The notes under the pieces: model-generated
Seen by the model: only the letters and a program-made list of their open reading frames with translations
Told to the model about the DNA's origin: nothing
Database searches by the model: none
Assembly: GCA_030041435.1 (NCBI GenBank)
Contig: JASHNW010000056.1
Location: 62,001-126,000, forward strand
Length of the DNA: 64,000 nucleotides
Source of the DNA: Acidobacteriaceae bacterium
Lineage (GTDB): Bacteria; Acidobacteriota; Terriglobia; Terriglobales; Acidobacteriaceae
Reading direction: 5' to 3'
Made by a program: the position numbers and the translations under genes
Shown: piece after piece, positions 1 through 8,838 of the stretch
Layout of the letters: every line of letters starts with the position of its first letter
Position numbering within the stretch: position 1 is the first letter of the stretch

Positions 1-1
1 A

Positions 2-1759
2 GCTCTGGCGTCTGTATCAGGCTATGCGTTCGCGGAGAGGAAGCCCGTTCGCCGGCGGGGATTCCTGGTGGCAACGGCGCTGGTCGTTCTGGCGGGGCTG
101 GTAGCGTTTGCGGTGCTCTGGTTCCGGCCCGAGGCCGTTCCCGCGGTGTCAAACTACGTGCAGCTCACGCACGACGGCCTGCAAAAGTCACTGATTGGAA
201 CCGATGGCGCGAGGCTCTACCTGAGCATCGTCACCTCGGCGGTGCAGCGCACGACCGCGGTTGCCGTTTCAGGCGGGGAGCAGCGCGACTTTCTCATGCC
301 CAGTCCGGGGATGATCCCAGTGGCTCTGTCGGCGGATGGATCGGACTTCCTGGTGGTGGACGGGCAGGGAGTACCGTTCCGGGGAACGCTGTGGAGTCTC
401 CCCGTGCTGGGAGGATCTCCGCGGCGGCTGGGGCAAACGGTGGGGAACACGGCGGCGTGGTCGGCGGACGCCACAGAACTGGCTTATGCCGACGGGGGCA
501 ATTTGTATGTGGGGAAGGCCGACGGCACGGATGTGCACAAAATCCTGACTGTGGGTAACCTGATCGACGATGTGACCTGGTGGCCCGACGGCAGCCACCT
601 GCGCATCGATACGTCAGAAGGGTTCGGGGCGGGCATCGGCCAGCATCTGATGTGGGACGTCGCGGCCAACGGGTCGAAGCTGCAACGCCTGTTCGCCGGC
701 TGGCACAATCCGCCGGACGAATGCTGCGGCACATGGAGCGCAGACGGCAAGTTCTTCATCTTCCAGTCGCAGGGGCAGATCTGGGCCCTTCCGCGAGGCG
801 GCCGCATCTTCCAGGCGCACCCCCAACCCATACCGCTCACTTCCAGCCCCATGTCGCTTTCGTCTTCCATAGCCGGCAAAGACGGCAGGAAGCTGTTTGT
901 CGTGGGCGCCACGTATCGCGGGGAACTGACACGCTACGACATTCATTCGGGGCAGTTCGTGCCTTTTCTCGACGGAATCTCGGCAGAATATGTTTCGTTT
1001 TCAAAGGATGGCCAATGGGTGGCGTACGTTACGTACCCAGAGGGCACCCTGTGGCGCAGCCGCGTGGACGGAAGCGACCGGCTGCAGCTGACGTTCCCGC
1101 CGCTGCATGCGGTGCTGCCGCGGTGGTCGCCGGATGGCAAGACACTGCTGTTCTTCGACTTTCCGGTGAGCTCGACGCAGCCGGGCCGCATCTTCGAGAT
1201 TCCCGCTGCCGGAGGCGTTGCGACGGAACTGATACCGTCGGATCCGCACAATCAGCAGGACCCGAACTGGTCGCCGGATGGCAGCAGGATCGTCTTCTCG
1301 GGTGACGGGGGCGACGCAGAAGCGGCGCCGTCGACACCGGCGATTCGCATTTTCGACGTGGCGACCCATCAGGTGTCCGCGGTGCCGGGTTCGCAGCTGA
1401 TGTTTTCGCCGCGCTGGTCGCCGGATGGACGCGAGTTGGTCGCGTTCACCGCTGATTCGCGAACGCTGATGATCTACGACTTCGCGACGCAGAAGTGGAA
1501 CCCGATTGCGCACGGCACCTTCGGCTGGATGAACTGGTCCGACGACGGGAAATACCTCTACCTGCTGGATTTCACGGGGAAGGGATGGGTGGTGCGGTTG
1601 CGGCTGTCCGATCACGCAGTCGAGCGCGTGGCAGACCTGAAGGATTTCGTCACCACCGGCCAGTTCGGCGGCTCGCTGAGCCTGACCCCCGACGGTTCGC
1701 CGTTGCTGCTGCGCGACCGGGGGACGCAGGACGTGTACGCGCTGGACTGGAAGGAATAG
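2..1759 (+). CDS. TM-anchored PD40/TolB-type beta-propeller protein, 5' end outside the window
   Basis: The frame is open to the left edge, so only the C-terminal part is seen. A basic stretch (ERKPVRRR) precedes one membrane segment around positions 62-125. After it come many repeated PD40 motifs of the type WSPDG, as in TolB and DPP-IV-like propellers (for example RWSPDGKTLLF and NWSPDGSRIVFSGD). In Acidobacteriota this arrangement commonly follows an N-terminal winged-helix DNA-binding domain of the CadC/OmpR type. That domain would lie outside the window, so a membrane-bound regulator is inferred, not seen. The propeller would be extracytoplasmic and probably senses or binds something. 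The next gene starts 12 bp after the stop. Confidence 0.75.
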   Translation, partial: ALASVSGYAFAERKPVRRRGFLVATALVVLAGLVAFAVLWFRPEAVPAVSNYVQLTHDGLQKSLIGTDGARLYLSIVTSAVQRTTAVAVSGGEQRDFLMPSPGMIPVALSADGSDFLVVDGQGVPFRGTLWSLPVLGGSPRRLGQTVGNTAAWSADATELAYADGGNLYVGKADGTDVHKILTVGNLIDDVTWWPDGSHLRIDTSEGFGAGIGQHLMWDVAANGSKLQRLFAGWHNPPDECCGTWSADGKFFIFQSQGQIWALPRGGRIFQAHPQPIPLTSSPMSLSSSIAGKDGRKLFVVGATYRGELTRYDIHSGQFVPFLDGISAEYVSFSKDGQWVAYVTYPEGTLWRSRVDGSDRLQLTFPPLHAVLPRWSPDGKTLLFFDFPVSSTQPGRIFEIPAAGGVATELIPSDPHNQQDPNWSPDGSRIVFSGDGGDAEAAPSTPAIRIFDVATHQVSAVPGSQLMFSPRWSPDGRELVAFTADSRTLMIYDFATQKWNPIAHGTFGWMNWSDDGKYLYLLDFTGKGWVVRLRLSDHAVERVADLKDFVTTGQFGGSLSLTPDGSPLLLRDRGTQDVYALDWKE

Positions 1760-1771
1760 GGGCGGCGCGCC

Positions 1772-2941
1772 ATGATCACGATCCGCGTAATTTGCAGGAC
1801 GATGCGGTATGCAGCCATCGCGGGGGTGCTGGGGTTGTCGGCCTGGGGGCAGGGGCTCAATCAGAACTCCGGGCCGTGGGTGATGGAGGAGAGCGGGACG
1901 ACGGCGGGGCTGCGCGGCATTCACGCGGTGGGCGGCGGCGTGGCATGGGCCAGCGGGACGAACGGGACGGTTCTGCGGACGGAAGATGGTGGGTACGAGT
2001 GGCAGAGCTGCGCGATGCCTCCGGGAGCGGAGAAGCTGGATTTTCGGGGCATTTGGGCGTGGGACGACGACACAGCGACTGTGATGTCGAGCGGGACCGG
2101 AGATCTATCGCGGCTGTACAAGACGACGGACGGGTGCTCGAGCTGGACGCTGGTGTTCACGAATCCGGATAAGGATGGGTTTTGGGATGCGATGGTGTTC
2201 AGAGATAACCAATTCGGCTCTTTGCTGGGCGACCCCACCCACTCAATCTTTACCCTCTTCGACACCTCTGATGGCGGGATTCATTGGAAGCAGGACCGGG
2301 AACCAGGACTGCACGCCGATGCGAAAAGGCAAGGCGCCTTCGCGGCCAGCAACTCAACGCTTGCTTTCCCGCCGCATTCGGGCGGCCCCGCCATGGGATC
2401 GCGGCATTGGGAGTTTCTCGGAACCGGTGGTGAAGACGGTCCGTTCGTCTACTTCAGGAGGCGGGATATACCGGATGGCTGTATCGAGGGAATGATGCAC
2501 TGCACGATGAACATGATCTCAGGACCATCGAGCTGGGGTCGCGCTCGTGTTCCGCTAGCAGGCGGAAATCCGTCCAGCGGAATCTTCTCAGTGGCTTCGG
2601 GCGTTTCTCAGGATGCTATGCCGCGCGTTCTTTTTCTTGCGGTCGGTGGCGATTACCAGAAACCTGGCGAGACTGCGGGAACGGCAGCGTGGTCGGCCGA
2701 TGGCGGGAAGACGTGGACGGCGGCGGCGCAGCCTCCACATGGGTTCCGGTCGGCGGTGGCGTGGGATGCCGATCTGAAGGCGTGGATTGCGGCGGGGACG
2801 AACGGGTCGGACATCAGCTGGGACGATGGGAAGACGTGGGTTCCGCTGGACGATGGAAACTGGAATGCGTTGAGCTTGCCGTGGGTGGTGGGGCCGGGTG
2901 GGCGGATTGCCAAGCTGGACCCTGGGAAGCTCCCGAAATGA
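1772..2941 (+). CDS. Secreted Asp-box (BNR/Ycf48-like) beta-propeller protein
   Basis: The protein has 389 residues and a signal peptide ending near SAWGQ. Five Asp-box type motifs are visible (TEDGGYEW, TTDGCSSW, TSDGGIHW, SADGGKTW, WDDGKTW), which mark BNR/sialidase-fold or Ycf48-like propellers. Catalytic sialidase residues cannot be assigned. In Acidobacteria such proteins are usually annotated as oxidoreductase- or photosystem-assembly-like and have no known job. ATG 1772 has a GGGG stretch about 9 nt upstream; ATG 1802 would shorten the leader but its AGGA is too close. It follows the propeller gene by 12 bp, so the two may be cotranscribed. Confidence 0.75.
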   Translation: MITIRVICRTMRYAAIAGVLGLSAWGQGLNQNSGPWVMEESGTTAGLRGIHAVGGGVAWASGTNGTVLRTEDGGYEWQSCAMPPGAEKLDFRGIWAWDDDTATVMSSGTGDLSRLYKTTDGCSSWTLVFTNPDKDGFWDAMVFRDNQFGSLLGDPTHSIFTLFDTSDGGIHWKQDREPGLHADAKRQGAFAASNSTLAFPPHSGGPAMGSRHWEFLGTGGEDGPFVYFRRRDIPDGCIEGMMHCTMNMISGPSSWGRARVPLAGGNPSSGIFSVASGVSQDAMPRVLFLAVGGDYQKPGETAGTAAWSADGGKTWTAAAQPPHGFRSAVAWDADLKAWIAAGTNGSDISWDDGKTWVPLDDGNWNALSLPWVVGPGGRIAKLDPGKLPK

Positions 2942-3066
2942 GCGATTTGGCCCTTCGGTGCGTCTATCCCATGAACCGCCAGGCTTAGGATAAGAAAAGG
3001 GATTCCTGGCGCCGGGCGCGATCGGCGGCGGATCCAGATTCGTTCGCGGATTCCCCTTCAGAACGT

Positions 3067-4263
3067 ATGGCTGAATTTGTCATCAGGCTCGCCGATGAGC
3101 GGGGGCATGTGCAGGAGCAGGTGCAGGCAGCGGCTACGGCCGACGAACTGCGCCAGCGCTTCACGCAGGCGGGGTACTACGTCTATTCGGTCAAGCCGCG
3201 CGGGCTGACGGGCACGGCTCGGAAGACTAAGCTCGAGACGTTCCTTATCTTCAACCAACAGTTCCTGACGCTCATCAAGGCCGGGCTGCCGATCCTGGGG
3301 TCGCTGGAGATGCTGGCCAAGGGGCAGAAGAACCCGAACTTCGCGGGACAGTTGCTGAATGTGGCGGCGCGGGTGCGGACGGGCGAGGCAATTTCGTCCG
3401 CGTTCGAGGCGCAGGGCGGCTTTCCGCTGATGTACACGACGACGCTGCTGGCGGGCGAGCGCGCAGGGAATCTGGAGGAAGTGCTGGGCCGGTATCTGTC
3501 CTTCCAGCGGGTATCTCTGGCGTTCCGCAAGAAGCTTACGGCCTCTCTGATTTATCCGGCGCTGCTGATCACGCTGGTCTTTGGCCTGTTCATTTTTCTC
3601 ATCACGTTTGTGGTGCCGCAGTTCGCCAAACTCTACGAGCAGATTGGGACGCAGCTGCCGGCGATCACGCTGGCCATGCTGGCGCTGGGTCGAGGGGCGC
3701 AGCATTACGTCCTGTATGTTTTGCCGGCGCTGGCGCTGCTGATCTTTCTGGCCTGGCGCTGGAGCAAGAGCGATGCCGGCGCCGAGCGCATCGACAGCGT
3801 CCGCGTGGCGCTGCCGATCTTCGGCAAAATCTGGCTGAAGTACCAGGTGGCCATGTTTGCGCGCACGCTGTCGACGCTTCTCAGCGGAGGCATTCCGCTG
3901 GTGCCGTCGCTGGAGACGGCGGCGCGGTCGATCACCAGCAAACGCATCAGCAAAGCCGTTTTTTCGTCGGTCACCAGCGTGCGCGAGGGTAAGGGGCTGG
4001 CGCTGAGCCTGGAGGCGACGAAGGTTTTTCCGGAACTGTCAGTGGAGATGATCGAGGTGGGCGAATCGACCGGCGCGCTGCCGCAGATGCTGAATTCGGT
4101 GGCGGAGTTTTTCGAGGAAGACGTGCAGACGGCGCTGACCGCGTCGCTGGCGCTGATTGAGCCGGCGATTCTGATCGTGATGGGCGTGGTGGTGGTGATT
4201 ATCCTGATCGCGCTCTATCTGCCGATCTTTTCCATGGGCAATGCAAGCAATTTTGGAAGGTGA
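3067..4263 (+). CDS. pilC: Type IV pilus/type II secretion inner-membrane platform protein (PilC/GspF)
   Basis: Length is 398 residues, normal for PilC/GspF. Two GspF domains are visible: one starting near FLIFNQQFLTLIKAGLPILG, the second near FARTLSTLLSGGIPLVPSLE. Each is followed by a hydrophobic stretch, and there is a third C-terminal membrane segment near LIVMGVVVVIILIALYLPIF. The protein sits in the inner membrane and couples the PilB ATPase to pilin movement. It opens an operon running to about 10 kb: the ATPase starts 45 bp downstream and the PilM-N-O-P homologs follow. Whether the assembly is a pilus or a secretion system cannot be decided from this gene. Confidence 0.93.
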   Translation: MAEFVIRLADERGHVQEQVQAAATADELRQRFTQAGYYVYSVKPRGLTGTARKTKLETFLIFNQQFLTLIKAGLPILGSLEMLAKGQKNPNFAGQLLNVAARVRTGEAISSAFEAQGGFPLMYTTTLLAGERAGNLEEVLGRYLSFQRVSLAFRKKLTASLIYPALLITLVFGLFIFLITFVVPQFAKLYEQIGTQLPAITLAMLALGRGAQHYVLYVLPALALLIFLAWRWSKSDAGAERIDSVRVALPIFGKIWLKYQVAMFARTLSTLLSGGIPLVPSLETAARSITSKRISKAVFSSVTSVREGKGLALSLEATKVFPELSVEMIEVGESTGALPQMLNSVAEFFEEDVQTALTASLALIEPAILIVMGVVVVIILIALYLPIFSMGNASNFGR

Positions 4264-4308
4264 GAAACAGGGGCGGGAGCGCCCCACGGGCAGAACTGAG
4301 GATGGAAT

Positions 4309-5937
4309 ATGGCCGAAACGCCAACACTGACGCTACCCACCGAGCAGGATGAAACCCTTCAGGCGCAGGCCCTGGCGCGGCGCTACCGCTCGGAATTCGT
4401 CGACCTGAGAAATTTTCGCATCCAGCACGAGGTGCTGCGCAGCGTTCCGGTGGACATGATGTTCCGCTACAACTTTGTTCCGCTGGAGCAGATGGAGGAC
4501 CGGCTGGTGATCGCGGTGAGCGATCCGAGCAAGCTGATGATGCTCGATGAGATCTCCGGCCTGCTGGGACAGCGCATCGTCACGCGTGTGGCGACGCTGT
4601 CGCAAATTACCGATCTGCTGAAGAAGACCGAACAGAGCCAGCGCGTGCTGGATGAGGCTTCAGAGGGCCTGACGTTCGACGTGCTTTCTTCGGACGACAA
4701 TGCGGACGAGAACATATCGATCGAGAAGCTGACGTCGGAAGAAGACATCAGCCCCATCATCCGTTTGGTGGATACGACGATCTTTACCGCGCTCGAGCGG
4801 CGCGCATCGGACATTCACATCGAGACGTACGACGACTCGGTGATCATCAAGTACCGCATCGACGGCGTGCTGCAGGCGGCGATGGCGCCAATTGCGCGCG
4901 AGCATCACACGACGATTCTGTCGCGCATCAAGATTATGAGCGAGCTCGACATCGCCGAGCGGCGCGTGCCGCAGGACGGGCGCTTCCGGGTGCGGTACAA
5001 GGGGCGCCTGATCGATTTCCGCGTCTCCATCATGCCGACGGTTCATGGCGAAAACGCCGTGCTGCGCGTGCTGGACAAGGAATCGATGAGCGAGAAGTTC
5101 CGCAAGCTGACGCTTGACGTGGTGGGCTTCGCGGACGACGATTTAAAACGCTTCCGGCGCTACATTCGCGAGCCGTACGGCATGGTGCTGGTGACAGGGC
5201 CGACTGGCTCGGGCAAGACGACCACGCTGTACGCGGCGCTGAATGAGATCAAGAGCGACGAAGACAAGATCATCACCATCGAGGACCCGGTCGAGTATCA
5301 GATTCGCGGCATCACGCAGATTCCGGTGAATGAGAAGAAGGGGCTGACGTTCGCGCGCGGGCTGCGGTCGATTCTGCGGCACGATCCGGACAAGATCCTG
5401 GTGGGCGAAATCCGCGACCAGGAGACGGCGCAGATTGCGATCAACTCCGCGCTGACGGGCCACCTGGTGTTCACCACGGTGCACGCAAACAATGTGGTGG
5501 ACGTGCTGGGACGCTTCGTGAACATGGGCGTGGAGGTGTACAACTTTGTCTCGGCGCTCAACTGCATCCTGGCGCAGCGGCTGGTACGCACCATCTGCGA
5601 GTATTGCGTGCGCGAGGTGCACTACGACGAGGAGACGCTGATGGAGAGCGGGATGGATTTGGCGGAGTGGCGGAGTTTTCCTTTCCGCGAGGGCCGCGGC
5701 TGCATCGAGTGCGGCGGTACGGGGTATCGTGGGCGAACGGCGATCCACGAGCTGCTGGATTTGACCGATCCGATCCGGGAAATCATTCTGGAAAAGAAGC
5801 CGAGCTCGGAAGTGCGCAAGCTGGCGCAGCAGGAAGGCATGCATTTTCTGCGTGAGTCGGCGCTGGACCGTGTGCGGCGCGGCCTGACGACGCTGAAGGA
5901 AATCAACAAAGTTACGTTTATCGAGGCATCGCGATAG
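4309..5937 (+). CDS. pilB: Type IV pilus/type II secretion assembly ATPase (PilB/GspE)
   Basis: This 542-residue ATPase powers pilin extrusion from the cytoplasmic face. The N-terminal GspE/MshE domain (to about residue 150) is followed by the secretion-ATPase core. Walker A GPTGSGKT lies at residues 297-304, the Asp-box/Walker B region at ILVGEIRD, and the His box at TTVHANN. A tetracysteine zinc site is formed by C430, C433, C465 and C468. The second gene of the operon, it ends exactly where the PilM-like gene begins (1-nt overlap), which suggests translational coupling. Confidence 0.95.
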   Translation: MAETPTLTLPTEQDETLQAQALARRYRSEFVDLRNFRIQHEVLRSVPVDMMFRYNFVPLEQMEDRLVIAVSDPSKLMMLDEISGLLGQRIVTRVATLSQITDLLKKTEQSQRVLDEASEGLTFDVLSSDDNADENISIEKLTSEEDISPIIRLVDTTIFTALERRASDIHIETYDDSVIIKYRIDGVLQAAMAPIAREHHTTILSRIKIMSELDIAERRVPQDGRFRVRYKGRLIDFRVSIMPTVHGENAVLRVLDKESMSEKFRKLTLDVVGFADDDLKRFRRYIREPYGMVLVTGPTGSGKTTTLYAALNEIKSDEDKIITIEDPVEYQIRGITQIPVNEKKGLTFARGLRSILRHDPDKILVGEIRDQETAQIAINSALTGHLVFTTVHANNVVDVLGRFVNMGVEVYNFVSALNCILAQRLVRTICEYCVREVHYDEETLMESGMDLAEWRSFPFREGRGCIECGGTGYRGRTAIHELLDLTDPIREIILEKKPSSEVRKLAQQEGMHFLRESALDRVRRGLTTLKEINKVTFIEASR

Positions 5938-6860
5938 TGGCGGGACTGTCAAAAATGATGAAGCCTGCGGCCCGGACGCGTCCCAGGCTGGCATGCGAAA
6001 TTCGTCCCGAAGGCATCATTGCCGGGCGGGCGTCGGTCGAGAAGCGCGGGCAGACCGAAACGGTGCTGGCATTCGCGCCGCTGTCCGCGGGCGTGCTGAC
6101 GCCGGGGCTGAAGGTCCCGAACTTCGCGGATCGCGGGGCGGTGGTGGCGGCGCTGGAGAGCGCGCTGGGCGGGACGAGCGCGCGCGACGGCGATGTGACG
6201 GTAGTGACACCGGACGCTGCCGGGCGGGTGCTGCTGCTGGATTTTGACACGCTGCCGGCTCGCCGCCAGGAGGCGATGGCGGTGGTGCGCTTCCGCCTGC
6301 GCAAGATGGTGCCGTTCGATGTGGAGACGGCGGCCGTGAGCTACCAGGTGATGGCGCAGAAGGCCGGGCAATTGAGCGTGCTGGTGACGGTGATGCCCGG
6401 CGATGTGCTCGCGGAATATGAGGGCGCGGTGCGCGATGCCGGTTACGAGCCGGGCGCGGTGCTGACGAGTACGCTGGCGGTGGCGGCGGCCCTCGGCACC
6501 GAGCAGGCCGCGCTGATCGTGAATCAGACGCTGGCATCTGTGACAACGGCAGTGACGCATGGCGATGAGATGCTGCTGCACCGGACGATGGACTTGCCCA
6601 GCGATGGCGACGCCCGGGAGGAAGAAATGGCGCAGGCGGTGATTACCACTCTGGCGTGGTACGAGGACACGCTGAGCGCAACTCCGGACAGGCTGCACTA
6701 TGCCGGGCCAGGCGGAGCGGAGGCGGCGAATCAGTCGCGCTGGCTGCGGTTGGTCAATCCGGCGCCGCCGGTCGAGGACCTGGAGCTACCGCCGGGCGCC
6801 TCCATGATGACGAGCATTCCCATGGGCACAGCGGCGGGTGTGACGGGGGCATTGGCTTGA
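5937..6860 (+). CDS. pilM: PilM-like actin-fold assembly protein
   Basis: The 307-residue protein has weak sequence hallmarks, but its position between the ATPase and a PilN-PilO-PilP series identifies it as the PilM (or GspL cytoplasmic) equivalent. PilM is a cytoplasmic actin-like protein that binds the PilN tail. There is no membrane segment. The stretch VVRFRLRKMVPFDVETAAVSYQ resembles the PilM/GspL region that contacts the inner membrane partner. The GTG start overlaps the pilB stop by one base; ATG 5955 or 5958 are alternatives. Its stop overlaps the next start as TTGA. Confidence 0.78.
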   Translation: MAGLSKMMKPAARTRPRLACEIRPEGIIAGRASVEKRGQTETVLAFAPLSAGVLTPGLKVPNFADRGAVVAALESALGGTSARDGDVTVVTPDAAGRVLLLDFDTLPARRQEAMAVVRFRLRKMVPFDVETAAVSYQVMAQKAGQLSVLVTVMPGDVLAEYEGAVRDAGYEPGAVLTSTLAVAAALGTEQAALIVNQTLASVTTAVTHGDEMLLHRTMDLPSDGDAREEEMAQAVITTLAWYEDTLSATPDRLHYAGPGGAEAANQSRWLRLVNPAPPVEDLELPPGASMMTSIPMGTAAGVTGALA

Positions 6861-7618
6861 GGATATCCGTCAATCTCGCCACCCGGCCCTACGTCGAACT
6901 GGCGCCGGTGTATAACCGGCTGCGGACGTGGACGGCGATTCTGGTTATTACCGGGCTGGCGCTTTGGTTTCTCTATCGCAGCGAGCGCACCGAGGCGCGG
7001 GAGAAGCTGGCCTACGTCGCCAGCGTGCAGAACCACGTGCAGCAGCTGGAGCATCAGCAGCAGAGCTATCAGGCGCTGATGCAGGAGCCGAAGAACGCGG
7101 CGATTCTGCACCAGTCGGACTTTCTGAACGACCTGTTCCAGCACAAGGCTTTCTCGTGGACGGCAACCATGACCGATCTGGAGACGGTGCTGCCGTCCGG
7201 AGTGGAAGTGCTGAGCATCGATCCCATCGTCGCCAAGGACGGACACGTGACCATTCGCCTGCGTGTGACGGGCGATCGGGACCGGGCGATCGATCTGATC
7301 CGGAACCTTGAGAAATCGCAGCACTTCGCGCAGCCACGGCTGGCGCAGGAATCGCAGGCGACAGGGAACGCGCAGCCGGGCAACCTGCAGAATGTCGGCG
7401 ACGCGAACGATGTAAACTTCGACATCCTGGCCGACTATCGACCGCTGGCGCTGCCGGTGAACGCGGAGAGCGAGGAAGAGGGGCTGGCCGCGCAGGAACA
7501 GAACGCTCCGAAAAAGAATGGGCCGGAACAGAGTGCCCCGGGGGCAAAGAAGCACCTGGTGAGAAAAACGCGCGTTGTACAGACGCCGCCGCCGCAGAGG
7601 AGGGCTCAGCACCCATGA
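6857..7618 (+). CDS. pilN: PilN-like bitopic inner-membrane protein
   Basis: The start is taken as TTG 6857, which overlaps the pilM stop in a TTGA tetranucleotide and gives the PilN-typical N-terminus RISVNLATRPYVE. The full open frame begins further upstream inside pilM but is not plausible there. One membrane segment (ILVITGLALWFLY) is followed by a coiled coil with HVQQLEHQQQSYQALMQE and a periplasmic ferredoxin-like domain (DLETVLPSGVEVLSIDP). The C-terminal ~60 residues are a Lys/Pro-rich tail longer than in classical PilN. PilN pairs with PilO. The stop overlaps the next gene as ATGA. Confidence 0.85.
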   Translation: MRISVNLATRPYVELAPVYNRLRTWTAILVITGLALWFLYRSERTEAREKLAYVASVQNHVQQLEHQQQSYQALMQEPKNAAILHQSDFLNDLFQHKAFSWTATMTDLETVLPSGVEVLSIDPIVAKDGHVTIRLRVTGDRDRAIDLIRNLEKSQHFAQPRLAQESQATGNAQPGNLQNVGDANDVNFDILADYRPLALPVNAESEEEGLAAQEQNAPKKNGPEQSAPGAKKHLVRKTRVVQTPPPQRRAQHP

Positions 7619-8229
7619 ACAGCGGCCGCGGTCTCTTCACGAAACTGAACCTGCACTTCGCAGCGCTGGGTCTGGTGCTGGCGCTCGACATTTTCATCGG
7701 TGTCCGCGTTGCGCTGGCGTGGAGCGCGATGCGCGCCGATCAATCCGCCGCCTTCGTGAAGGTGCAGATTCGTTATGGGCAGCTGCGGGCGGAGATGCAG
7801 CACCTCGACGGGCTCCCGACGAAGGTGGAAGCCGCCGACGGGGATGCCCAGAAGTTCTATCAGGAACGCATCGCGCCGAATTACTCGACCATGGTGGCGG
7901 AGCTGATGGGCACTTCGGCAAAGGACAACGTCCGCCTGGCGCGCTCCGCATACGCGCAGGAGGCTGCGATTCCGGGTCTGACCGCCGTGCGCATCGATGC
8001 CGGCCTGAGCGGGCAGTACACCGATGTCATGCACTTCATCAACGATCTGGAGCGCGACCGGAATCACGTGTTTTTCATCATTAACGGCATCACGCTGACC
8101 GGCGAGCAGGGCGGCCTTGTGAACCTGCGGCTGCGAGTGACCACGTTCCTTCGGTCGGACGCTGCGGACTTGCCCTCGACGGATGAGAATACAGCCGCGA
8201 ACGACGCTGCAAGCCAGGAGACGCAATGA
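7615..8229 (+). CDS. pilO: PilO-like bitopic inner-membrane protein
   Basis: The protein has 204 residues. It has a membrane segment near residues 12-33, a coiled-coil linker (FVKVQIRYGQLRAEMQHLDG), and a periplasmic alpha/beta domain containing YTDVMHFINDLERDRNHVFF, the usual PilO signature. PilO dimerises with PilN and links the cytoplasmic motor to the outer-membrane channel. It is chained to its neighbours by ATGA overlaps on both sides, so stoichiometric translation is likely. The acidic/Asn-rich last 25 residues are probably disordered. Confidence 0.86.
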   Translation: MNSGRGLFTKLNLHFAALGLVLALDIFIGVRVALAWSAMRADQSAAFVKVQIRYGQLRAEMQHLDGLPTKVEAADGDAQKFYQERIAPNYSTMVAELMGTSAKDNVRLARSAYAQEAAIPGLTAVRIDAGLSGQYTDVMHFINDLERDRNHVFFIINGITLTGEQGGLVNLRLRVTTFLRSDAADLPSTDENTAANDAASQETQ

Positions 8230-8831
8230 AAACCGGCTTCGATAACAAGCGGAACGTTGCGATTCTGGTGGCCCTGCTGGCGGTGTTGGTGGTCTGCATC
8301 TGGTATTTCGTGTCGAAGGTCGTTGTCGGGGGAAGCCCCGCCCCCGTTGCGTCGGCGCCGGCGCAGCCTGCGGAAACAACGGTCCTGCAGACGGCTGCTT
8401 CGGAGGAGAACGGTCCCGCAGCGAAGAAAGTTATCTCTCTGGAAAGTCTCGACCCAACGCTGCATCCGGAGCTAATGGCCGGAGCGGAGTCGCTGGAGTA
8501 CTCGGGCGACGGACGCAACATCTTCTCCATGACGTCGGCGCCCCCGAAGATTGAGAAAGTGAGCGGGCCGGTTCGCAACACCACGCAGCCCACTGTGGTT
8601 GCGCAGACCGGTCCGCCGCCACCTCCGCCTATCGATCTGACTTTCTTCGGCTATGAGGCAGCGGGGGGAGCGAAGAAGGCATTCTTACTGCACGGGGACG
8701 ATGTGTTCATCGCGTCGGAAGGCGACGTGGTCGATCACCACTACAAGGTTCTCAAGATCAACCCTCTGTCGATCCAGGTGACGGATTTGCTGTACAACAA
8801 TACGCAGACCCTGCCCCTGACGCAGAGTTGA
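8226..8831 (+). CDS. pilP: PilP/GspC-like periplasmic linker protein
   Basis: This 201-residue protein has an N-terminal membrane anchor (NVAILVALLAVLVVCIWYFV), a Pro/Ala-rich linker with a PPPPPP run, and a C-terminal beta domain. The domain contains KKAFLLHGDDVFIASEGDVV and YKVLKINPLSIQVTD, matching the HR/PilP fold that contacts the secretin. It is anchored by a transmembrane helix rather than a lipobox, as GspC is. Position after pilO fits. No secretin gene is present in the window, so the outer-membrane partner must be encoded elsewhere. Confidence 0.8.
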   Translation: MKTGFDNKRNVAILVALLAVLVVCIWYFVSKVVVGGSPAPVASAPAQPAETTVLQTAASEENGPAAKKVISLESLDPTLHPELMAGAESLEYSGDGRNIFSMTSAPPKIEKVSGPVRNTTQPTVVAQTGPPPPPPIDLTFFGYEAAGGAKKAFLLHGDDVFIASEGDVVDHHYKVLKINPLSIQVTDLLYNNTQTLPLTQS

Positions 8832-8838
8832 GGCGTTT